Below, piece after piece: positions 55,361 through 64,000 of a stretch of 64,000 nucleotides of DNA (positions within the stretch are counted from its first letter, which is position 1; each line of letters opens with the position of its first letter). The stretch covers positions 1 to 64,000 of the forward strand of contig VCJN01001643.1 of the NCBI GenBank assembly GCA_006384855.1. The letters run 5' to 3'. This DNA is from Tetraselmis striata. Taxonomy: Eukaryota > Chlorophyta > Chlorodendrophyceae > Chlorodendrales > Chlorodendraceae. The notes below the pieces were generated by a model. It worked only from the letters and a program-made list of their open reading frames with translations, made no database searches and was not told the origin of the DNA. Both the position numbers and the translations under genes were made by a program.

Positions 55361-56304
55361 TCCATAGTACGGCTTGCTGCCGTTATTGCAGTCACGGCGA
55401 GCGGCTTGCGTCGAACGTTGTGTGATATATATCGTGTGTCACATTGCGGGACTGCGAGTCAGAGTCTCGGTGCCGTTGCACTAGCTGGTAGTTGGCGCCG
55501 TTGCACTAGCTGGAAGTTGGCGCAAAGGCAATAGGTGGAGGCACCGTTGCGCCGCGGGGCGTTATATAGGTGTGAGGGACGGACATGGGCACATGGCTAT
55601 AGCGTACTAGCCGCGTACGAAGTGGCGGAATGTGTATCGTCGGGTAACACCCGTCGTACTTAGCCCCGTGTAATTCAAACCTCCATAATTTTCACATGAC
55701 CATATTGGTAATATATATGTTTGGATTACACCGGGGATGAAAACGGACGCTCCGTATTCCGCTACTATTCCGCGTTGCTCCGTAGCAACGCCGCGATGTC
55801 TAGGCAACGCCGATGACAAGCGGCGCACACGCTAGCTCCAGTCAGCCCTGCTATATGACGGTCCGGAGCAGCGACGGGAGTCCACCTTCTGCTTTTGCGC
55901 CAGCTTGACAACTTGCGCGACGGCATCGCCTCTCTCGTAGGGCGCAAGGTGTGACTGCTCATCGGTACCGACCGACTCACTCCCCACTCCCTACACCTCC
56001 GAGCTAGTTGCGATGGCGGGTGGGAAGAAGGCGGGCGGTTCTTCAAACGACTCGCCCACAGAAAGGTCTCCCAACATCAAAATCCCGGAGCCGGTGGAGC
56101 AGATAGACAACCGCGGAGTCAACGCTTACGATTATGCAAGCGTTGTCATATACAATTTCTGCCGTCTGACTACCGTACATGTATGGCAACATTTATTCTG
56201 GCCCACTCTCGGACGACCTATTTATGGTCGCTAGCTAGTAAGGATGATGTAGCGACGTAGCGACTGTAAACCTGCCTTATTTGCTATAATATACAAAAAC
56301 TTAC
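55361..56304. other. Stretch without a supported gene
   Basis: It contains a 26-bp-spaced duplication of GTTGCACTAGCTGG (55473 and 55499). A plus-strand frame at 56013-56234 (MAGGKKAGGSSNDSPTERSP, PEPVEQIDNRGVNAYDYASV) might be a remnant of an element. Nothing firm. Confidence 0.4.
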
Positions 56305-56976
56305 ATGAGCTAGCAGCAGAAGGCGATATCGGAAATGACCAAAATAAAAGGCAATCAGAAAGGTCCTCTACATCGACTGCGGGGTGGAAGCAGGAACATG
56401 AGAAGACGCAGAGTGGGCACGAGCACACGCATCAGACTTGGCCATCTGCACACCGGCAGAGAGAATGCCGCCCAGGGTACCATGCACGCAAGCCGAGACC
56501 CGCTGCAACAGCCCCCGCCGTGTGCGCGACAGGTGACGGCGGAACTCAGCAGGTTGGCCGGCGACAAAGTTTCGAAGTGCCTGAACGGATTGACCACGAA
56601 GAAAGCAAGAGGTCGGGGCGGAAGGACTGCCAGGGAAGTTGCGCACAGCCAACAGCACCGCGAAGATGTAGACCACAGTCAAAGCGGACTTCCCGAGTCG
56701 GCCGCGGTCCTCAACCACAAAAGGGTAGTACCGGTGAACACCCTGCACTGGGGCGGAAGACGCCCGGTCCGCTGCCAACTTAGCATGCTCCGCCTCGGTC
56801 GCCGCGATTCCCGGGATGCACCAGCGGGGGTCGTTGCTCCAAGTGGGGGTCGTGGAGGACACGCACGCGAAGTCGATCATGTAATCGCACGCTGCCCCTC
56901 CCCACCCCGCCAGCGTCAGGTCCGACGGCCGCGAGCGGTCCGCTGGGCGCAGCCCACTCGTCTCAATAATATACAA
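56305..56976 (-). mobile_element. Non-LTR retrotransposon C-terminal fragment and 3' UTR
   Basis: The minus-strand frame ends at 56368 and contains SRPSDLTLAGWGGAACDYMI, DFACVSSTTPTW and YYPFVVEDRGRLGKSALTVV. The RP-x-D ... W ... D-x-x-V-x-S pattern followed by a PF-V-V/A-E-x-x-G-x-x-G motif is found at the C-termini of many non-LTR retrotransposon polyproteins, where it resembles a PD-(D/E)XK nuclease fold. The following ~65 bp are the 3' UTR, as shown by the independent truncated copy at 42386-42457. The reverse transcriptase part is absent, so this copy is 5'-truncated. Confidence 0.65.
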
Positions 56977-57015
56977 CTGGACACTACTCTTACGGGAACA
57001 AGTAATGTATGTCCG

Positions 57016-57173
57016 TACGGGTGCCGCCGACGCACTTTGAAGAACGGGATTTTTTAATGCAGAAATAGGGGTACCGGCATTGCGTTATTAAATTCGCATT
57101 ATATCCGTGATTATTTCATCTAAATTTGAGCCAAAAATGGCAATGCGTTCTTCACAGTGCGTCGGCACCCGTA
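57016..57173. repeat. Imperfect ~30-bp inverted repeat around 100 bp
   Basis: TACGGGTGCCGCCGACGCAC continuing to GAAGAACG at 57016-57046 pairs with CGTTCTTCACAGTGCGTCGG continuing to CACCCGTA at 57146-57173, with one three-base gap and one mismatch. It suits a small foldback element or MITE end pair. It adjoins the 5' end of the non-LTR fragment. Confidence 0.7.
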
Positions 57174-58255
57174 TAGGGGACTGGGCCCTTCCCGGCGCGC
57201 CACTGTCGGTGACATGTTACACGTCATACCTGCGTGCGACCACATTACGCCCTCATGCCTCTGCCAATGCCCGGCGCTGTCCGCAGCAATCCCCGATGTC
57301 TTCAAGACTAGATTGCATCTCCAAGCCTAGCGCCTGCTTGCAACCGACTGCCAAACCAATAGCTGTATAGAGACGTGTACGCCCCGGTACACTGTAACAA
57401 TTTCCTTGGCTGCAAACCTTTTCCGTCTTTACGCTGAAGCCCTCTGCCTAAAGCTTACATGCGCCTTGGGGGGCTGCTCCGGTGGGCGTGGCGTTCGCCG
57501 GGGGCTAGTGTGCTGGTAGTTCCGGGGGCCCCTGCTGGGGCTGGCTGGCTGGTCATCTGTCACTAATGCCGGTTGATGCTCCCCCCCAGCCCACTCCCGC
57601 TGCTGTGTGTTCGCCGCGCCGGCGGCCACGAGCTTGGGGCCGGTTGATTCAACAGTCTTGCGCCACTGCTCTGCGTTGCCGCTCTCACGTGTGCCCCTGA
57701 TCTGGCTGTGGTGCGTGACGGGGCGAAGGGTGAGGGTGTAGAAGGTTGTCTGCTCCGCGTGGAGGGCGCGGGAGGGAGGATTAGGAGTTTGTGTGGGCTG
57801 CCGTGGTCCGCGATCTCGCCCGCCTCCACGGCAGCGAGGCTGAACGGGTGGACCTCGAGGGTCGACGGGTACACGTGTACATGTGTTGATCTCCTCCTTA
57901 TAGTGATGCTTTTAGCGCTGCCTTTGTTACTGGCGCTTTTTGTACTTCACAGCACAGGTACCTCCATGGTCACGATAGGACGTAGCGACTACATGCAGCG
58001 AATTAAATCAGACTGTCGATGGCGATCAATCGTTGATAAGCACCACGGGGTGCAATTCTTCGTTTAAAAAAGGTTTTTGGCGCTTGCCGCAGCTCGCGGG
58101 GCGCTCGCCGGGCCGCGTTAGCCACGGGACTCTCAGCCCCGCAAGGCGGGTATGCTTGGCGAGAGCGCTCGGGGAGTCGAGTCTGGCGCGGGGGTGGTCG
58201 GGCGGTAGCAGAGCGGGGCGGGGGGTGGGTCGTGAGGGGGTTGGAGGGCGCGATG
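57174..58255. other. Downstream region of the AKINbetagamma gene, no gene supported
   Basis: The frames here are short and GC-driven. The 3' UTR of the minus-strand AKINbetagamma gene must lie near its high-numbered end, but no TGTAA signal was seen there on the minus strand. Confidence 0.45.
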
Positions 58256-61200
58256 CTACGGGATGAACAGGTACGCCGCGATGTCGCTCAGGCTGATCAC
58301 CCCCTCCACGCGCCGGGTCTCGGGCTCCACCATCACCAGGCGCCGCACGCCCGGGATCGACAGGCGCTCCACCACCGTCCGCAGCGAGTCGCGCTTGGTG
58401 CACATGAACACGCGCTGCCGTAGGTGCGGGTGCTGCTGCCCCTGCGACGGCGCCGGGCTCGGCGGCGGCTGGGACAGGGGCGTGCCTGCGCGTGGGCGCA
58501 CCCATGGGGGGTCAGGGGGGGGGGGGGGGGGATTAAACCCTAAAACTCTAAGGAAGCAGCTGCGCCGGGACTAGCCAACTTAGGGTTTTGAAACCCTAAA
58601 TCGCCCGCCGCCGGCCAGGAGCAGCACGCAAACCGCAAATGTTGCCTTTCTTCTCTGTTTCGTTTGAGAAATCACCTGGGCGGTGGCATCTAGCTGCACG
58701 CCTGCGGTACCCGCACCCGCACGCATGTGCACCAGGGGTTTCGACGTTTGATGCTTCAATTCGCAACCCGCACCCGCCCAAGTTGACAGCGAGCCGGAAT
58801 TACGGGTGCCGGCAGGGTAATGATGTGAACGCGGCGAGCAGCAACCTGCCCTACCCGCCAGGGTGTAGCAACAATAGAGCAAGGATGCTGGGAAGGGGGG
58901 GGGGGGGGGGGGGGATCTGGGCGCCGCACCCGCCGCCGCCATCATATCGGCCGTCAGCCCGCCGGGAGGGAGGCCCCCGGGCACAGAGCCTGCCCGGGCC
59001 GCCGCCGCTGCTGCCGCGGCCGCCGCCGCCTGCGCCTGCTGGTTGGCGAGCGCCTGCATGTGGCACAGCGCCGTCAGACCACGCCGGCCAATGCCTCCCC
59101 CCCCCCCCTCCCACTACCTTCCTCTGCCACTGTCACCCGCCATCAAGGGCGGCCCCCACCCCAAGCACCAAATACCCCAATACACTGCGCCATTTAATTG
59201 GGTTTGCGGGTCCCCAAAATAACGTTTTTTTTGCAGCATCGAGTCGGAATATCGGTGTGGCGTTCGTGTTGTATTCCGATAAATTCCAGGATAAATACAG
59301 TTTTTGGGCCCAGGGTGGGTGGGTGGGGGGGGGGGGGGGGGGTAAACGATAATACCGCGCACCCGAAGCGTGGTTTAAGGTATTTCTTTGCTCCTCAAGC
59401 ACAACAGCAACAGAGCAGAGATATGCGCCCTCAGGCCGACCCCACCAACCCCCCACAGGGGAGGGCCATATTAAAAAACAGTATAACCAGGTATAAACAG
59501 ATACAAACAGTTCTCGATTCAAAACCGCACGAAATCGGGTACGGTATTGGGTCGTAGCCGCGCTGTCAATATCTACCCGGGTACTAGAACCCGTCGTTCG
59601 TAAATTCTCCACACAATAAGTTCGGGCGTTTCGCCCGTCGATATACCTGATAGGATACCGACATGTGAATACCGCATCACAAATGCATACCGACAATATG
59701 GAGCACGCGATCCTCGCTGAACGAGGCGTCTGTAGATATGAGGGAGCTGGCAACCTTCGGCACGCCTCGAGCCGCCGCGAAACGGGCTGGAGCGCTGTGA
59801 GGAACGCCGAGCCTATGCAGCGCTGCGCGTTTGAAAGGGAATAGCGCAAGTCTGCCAGCGGGTGCCGGAGGTGGCGGCACACTGGCGGTGCAAGGGGGTG
59901 GTCGGAGAGTGAAGACAGGAGGAACCGGGGGGGGGGGGGGGGGGGGGGGTCAAGGACAGAAGCGGGTGCGCGGGCAGAGGTGCCATGGGAGAGGTGCCTC
60001 TGGGAGAGCCAGTGCCATCCTGGCTCTGAGGGAGGCGGCCCGGCGGGAAGGGGGGGGGGCATGGGCGCGTGCGCACCAGGGCCTGCCCTACGGTGACGTC
60101 CTCCCACTGCAGCCGGCTGTACGCATTGCCCTTTGCCTGTCACACGAGGAGGGCAGGACCGGGGGGGGGGGGGGGTCAAGTGAGCTACGGGAGGCGCCAC
60201 ACGCGAACGAGCGATAAGGCCTTGGGGTGGTAGAGACGAGGAGGTTTGGGCAGGTCGGGGGAAGGGAGGGGGGGGAGGACCAGCATGGTGATGTCGCTGC
60301 GCGAGTAGATGTCCATGAGCATGCCCTGCTCGTTGACGACCGGCAGGCTGCTGACGCCCTTCTCCAGCAGCATCGACAGCGCGGTCGTGAGCGGCGTGGC
60401 GGCGGTGACGGTGTTGAGCGCGCCCACGTGGCGCAGGCCGCCGCGGCCGCTGTGCGCGTCCTTGTCGCCGCCGGGCGGCGCCTCCTCGGGCGCCCCCACC
60501 CACGTGCCCAGTGGCAGCGAGCCCAGCGGGTGGCTCAGCAGCGGCAGCGAGGACAGGCTGGCGCGGAAGTGGCGCAGCAGGCAGGCGAGCACGCCGCTGA
60601 TGGTGGCGATGTGCAGTAGGTTGGGGATGGCGCCGTCCTCCGCGGCGGGGTCGCAGCTCAGGATGGGCGCCATTGAGTGGCCGCCCTCGTACAGGGTCGC
60701 CACCACCGTGCGCAGTGAGTCGTCCGGCCGGCAGTACACCAGCTCCAGCTGCTCGCCCGCGCCCAGCGCCATCTGCACGCCACGCCACAGCCTTATCGCC
60801 CCCCCACCCGCTCAGCCAGCCTTCACCATCGGGCTCTCCCCGGCACCCTCTGGCGCCACACTGGGCTACCCCCTTGGTCGGCCAGTGAAGATCTCTGGCC
60901 GGACTTTCCCATGGTACCAAACCCCCCCGCTGCCGTCTCCCCTCTCATCTCCCGGTGGCACTGCCCCCCCCCCCCCCCCCTAGCCCTCTTTGAGCAGCCT
61001 CAAACCTTAGGCCCTGAACATATTCAGGGTCCACCCTCCCCGCTATCCTGCGAGTGGATACAGGCATGCAGGGAGGGGCGGCCCCCACCTCCTCGCGCAG
61101 GTGCTGGATGGTGTGCCGGTCCATCTCCTGCTCGCTGAGGGGGTTGCTCCCGCCGGCGACGCTGTTGCGCAGGTGGCGCAGGATGTGGATGAAGTCGCTG

Positions 61201-63251
61201 GCGCTGATCATGCCCACGATGCTGGCCGCCTCAGTGTCCCACAGCGGCGCCGAGGTAATCCCCTGCTCGTGCAGCGCGTGGAAGGCTTGCCGCACCGGGA
61301 GCTCCGTGTCCAGCAGCACCACTTTCCCGCTCTCGGGGATCAGCTCGTACGCGGTGTGGTTGGACAGAAACTCTAGCACCTTCTTCTTGGTCATCTCCTG
61401 CCATTGCGACGGCATGGGAGGGGGAGGAGCGGAGGCTCAGCATATGTGTGCGAGAAGGTATCCCGGGGGGGGGGGGGGGGGGGGGGGGGGCCAGGGGGGG
61501 GGGGGGGGAGGGGGGAGTTGAGCAGGGAGAGTGTTGGGGAGGCAGCAATGCTCACCGCAGCAGCCTGCAGTGGCTCGTCCGGCTGCAGCGCGATGGGCGC
61601 CACGACACTGTGCTCCGTCATGTCCACGTCCTCTGAGACCGGCGCCACGCTCGCCTGCTCGCTCTGCGCCGCCTGCGGAATCAGCAGCCGCGCGTGGGCA
61701 GGTCAGTCCTTGCACCAGCGTGGCACAACGGTAGGTCCGAGTACGGCTGGTGGTGGGTGGGTGGGTGAGTGGCGGGTGGTGGTGGGTGGGTAGAGGGGGG
61801 GGGGGGGGGGGGATCCGTACCTCTGCCTGCATGGATTGCTGCCCAAACGGCTCGGTGTGCTCCGTGGCGGTCTGCCCCTGTGGGGTCATCTGCTGCCCGC
61901 TGTCGTGCAGCGTTTGCGCCCAAGTGAAGGGATGGGGGGAGTGCGGGGGCAGCGAATACCGTCAGTGGTGCACCCTCCCTTGACGACTGACATTTCACCC
62001 ATATGCCTCATTCACCAAGTGCGCAGCGGCCAACTCCAACCCCATCCCTGTCAGCATCCCCAACCCGGTTCCCATCCCCAGGTGTACCTCCATCCCCATC
62101 ATAATCCCCGTCCCCTTCCATGCCGTCATCCCCATCCATGCAATAATCTCAACCCCCATCCCCATCCCCACCTACACGCCCATTCTTGTCCCTGTCTGAA
62201 TCCCCATCCTGACCCCCTGTTCTCATTCCCGTCTTCATCTCCATCCCGGACTGCGACATCACCGCATCCTGATCCCAGGTCTCCAGCCCATCCACATCTC
62301 CAACCCCATCACCGCCCCCATCATCACCCCCTCCCCCGCCCCAAATCCCCAACCCCGTCCCCCGTCATGCCTCCGCCCTCACCCTCACCCCCTCCTCCCC
62401 CTCGCCCACAGCGTCACTCACCTGTGGTGCGGCTCCGCCCGCCGCACAAACAGCCAGTTGTTCACATTGCCCAGCGGGTCGGGCATGTTGGGCTGCGTCT
62501 CGTCATGCCGCCACTCGCCGTCCACAATGAATTTGTACTGGTGGTAGCTGGCGCGGGCAGGCAGCCAGGGCGGGGCATTGGATGGGAGGAGATCCGGGGC
62601 GAGGCGGGCTGCGCATCAGTAGGGCGCTCCCCCTTGCTAGACGACACTCAATGCTGTCATACTGTCTGTGCGGGGCACTCGACCCCCCAGGGAGGGGGGG
62701 GGGGGCAGACATCGACGGGGGCAGCCAGGCAGAGGAGGGGGACCAAAGAGATGGAGCCAGGCCCGGAAGGGGGGGGGTCACCCGGGCGGCAGGTGCACCA
62801 TGACGGCAAACACGCCGGGCGCGTCTGGCACCGGCGGCATAACGACCGTCTCCACCCATCGTGTGAAGGAGCCGCACAGGTGGACCTGCAGCGCGCGGGG
62901 CGCGAATCAAGCACGTGGGGGGGGGGGGGGGGGGTCCGCGCAGAGACGTTGGGATGATGCGCTGGGGTTGGCTGAGCTGGAAGGGGCGAGGATGGGCACG
63001 CTGCTGGGAGTGTGCGAGAGAGTGAGAGGGAGTTTGAGATGTGTGTGTGGGTGTTGGGGGGGGGGTATGCAGGAAGAGACACTGTTGGCGATGGGACAGG
63101 AGGCGCAGTGGGCCTGTGCTGGCATCAGCACGGCAAGAAATTAGAGAGGCAGGAAGTAGCGGCGTTGGGGGGGCTGGGGGGGGGGGGGGGGGGGGTCCAC
63201 CTGCGCCCCGCCAAAGCGCCAAACAAATCGTGTCGGAACGAAGAACGACAT
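58256..63251 (-). CDS. SNF4: SnRK1 beta-gamma subunit (AKINbetagamma/SNF4-type), 10 exons, 563 aa
   Basis: Exons in transcript order are 63251-63201, 62885-62782, 62547-62422, 61899-61821, 61672-61556, 61397-61089, 60772-60281, 60136-60077, 59053-58930 and 58485-58256. They sum to 564 codons including stop, with every phase matching. Residues ~7-90 form a CBM48/glycogen-binding domain ([40 protein letters not shown]). Four CBS motifs follow at ~162-235, ~275-330, ~378-440 and ~510-563 (for example [57 protein letters not shown]). This CBM48-plus-CBS fusion is specific to plant and green-algal SnRK1, the kinase that senses low energy. A poly-Ala linker is encoded by exon 9 between CBS3 and CBS4. 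The start is the only ATG in phase before the conserved PTRFVW motif. Confidence 0.95.
58895..58914 (-). repeat. Poly-C tract 16 nt after a 5' splice site
   Basis: Twenty G on the plus strand, read as poly-C in the sense of the AKINbetagamma gene, directly after the exon 9 donor. Comparable tracts in this gene follow the donors of exon 1 (63176-63195) and exon 4 (61795-61812), with shorter ones after exons 2, 7 and 8. Confidence 0.9.
61465..61508 (-). repeat. Double intronic poly-C tract
   Basis: Runs of about 26 and 14 G on the plus strand, split by CCA, read as poly-C in sense between exons 5 and 6 of the AKINbetagamma gene. Confidence 0.9.
62030..62400 (-). repeat. Degenerate CCCCATCCCCA-type low-complexity intron
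   Basis: On the plus strand, about 370 bp of variants of TCCCCATCCC and CATCCCCA fill the intron between exons 3 and 4 of the AKINbetagamma gene. In sense this is a G-rich (GGGGAT)n-like tract, the opposite base from the poly-C tracts near donors. Confidence 0.8.
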
Positions 63252-64000
63252 GGCGCCCGCTCGACTGCAGCGCCCACTACGCCAGGCAAGGCCCCGCAGG
63301 CCGATATCTGAGCCTACCAGCCCCTAAAGACTGGGCGCCAAGGCGTGCAGGGGACGCGGTGGGGCGGCTGCTGTGAGTCCCAGCCGCTGGGATGGGGCAC
63401 CGCTGGTACTAAGCGGCGCAGGTTGGAAGTACTGCGCCAACTACTGCGATGCCGCGAGCCCCTGACGCTCGTTCGTCCGACGGCAGGCGGGCGGCCGCAG
63501 CCCCGCTACCGGGGTACCGACCTCGGGAGGGCGGGCCGGAGCAACACAGACAGCGCCTCTGGGTATACAGGTCTGCACTTGTCAACACCGTTCGATCTGA
63601 CTCGCAAATTGGCTGACGAAAGGGTGACTGGTCGCGACCAGTTGAAAGACTGCCGCGGATGAGGAGAGTTCTCTGACGCTGATGTTGTGCGCCGGGGCAG
63701 CCGGGGGGATCTGCGACCCCTTCGACCCGCACGGCACGCGCCAGGAGGCCGGATACTACGCTACAGGGTACCTGACGAGCCGGTACAGGTAGAGGTACCT
63801 GTACTCCGTACATGTCAAGATTTTATTTAGTCAGTATCGACGATGATATTATTTTCAGATCTAAGGATTATAGTTAGTCAACGATTGCTGCGTTGATTTA
63901 TTAATTGAATAAATTTCCGATATAATAGTTACACTATCGTATCGTACACTAGTTATAATAGTTATACTGTCGTCTCTGGGACGATTAATAAATTAATAAA
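63252..64000. other. Upstream region of the AKINbetagamma gene
   Basis: It should contain the promoter and 5' UTR for the minus-strand gene. The last ~160 bp are AT-rich (TTATAATAGTTA-type words). No other gene supported. Confidence 0.45.

Noticed and set aside
59133-60920. 595-codon minus-strand open frame
   Set aside because: It runs through exons 7-8 of AKINbetagamma in the wrong frame and through introns. The spliced CBS-domain model explains the region.
61836-62957. 373-codon plus-strand frame rich in Pro and His
   Set aside because: It is a translation of the CCCCATCCC-type intron repeat, antisense to a well-supported gene.

Overview
The window looks like nuclear DNA of a green alga (Chlorophyta). 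The reasons are intron-dense genes with GT-AG and some GC-AG introns, TGTAA-type polyadenylation signals after several stops, a high-GC coding background, and a plant-lineage gene set: a fused SnRK1 beta-gamma (AKINbetagamma/SNF4) subunit and a chloroplast J-domain/ferredoxin protein. I cannot name a species. No operons, ribosome binding sites or other bacterial features were seen.

There are two gene-bearing flanks and a repeat-rich centre. From 1 to 21 kb lie the tail of an unrecognised gene (1-450), a weak hypothetical gene on the minus strand near 1.75-2.1 kb, a 13-exon gene for a ~1530-residue multi-pass membrane protein with EF-hands (4782-15015, +), and, convergent with it, an 8-exon gene for a plastid DnaJ-like protein with a 4Fe-4S ferredoxin domain (15792-20986, -). 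From 43.4 to 50.2 kb (+) is a WDR26/GID7 homologue, the LisH-CTLH-WD40 subunit of the GID/CTLH E3 ubiquitin ligase. From 58.3 to 63.25 kb (-) is a complete 10-exon AKINbetagamma gene of 563 codons. I rebuilt exon phases by hand. The DnaJ and AKINbetagamma models close in frame from ATG to stop, GID7 closes from its first confirmed exon, and the EF-hand gene closes except for one extra base in its last exon.

From 21 to 42.5 kb and from 50.3 to 57.2 kb the DNA is a graveyard of mobile elements. It holds an element with a zinc finger, a methyltransferase-like domain, RNase H and a zinc knuckle (23.5-26.5 kb, -); a 7.2-kb interval bounded by 22-bp inverted repeats that contains BED-like, Tudor-like and transposase-like fragments; tandem foldback repeats; decayed fibre-like beta-repeat ORFs; a transposase-like gene (37.4-38.5 kb); a DIRS-like gag/RT relic (53.3-55.4 kb, -); and a non-LTR retrotransposon tail at 56.3-57.0 kb whose 3' end also occurs as a 72-bp insertion with a perfect 15-bp target-site duplication at 42.37-42.47 kb.

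The most unusual general feature is long C-homopolymer tracts on the sense strand of introns, often 5-40 nt downstream of the 5' splice site. They appear as poly-C in plus-strand genes and poly-G in minus-strand genes. Two of the conserved genes act in energy or carbon-responsive regulation (SnRK1, GID). Nothing in the sequence suggests that the genes of this window are co-regulated.
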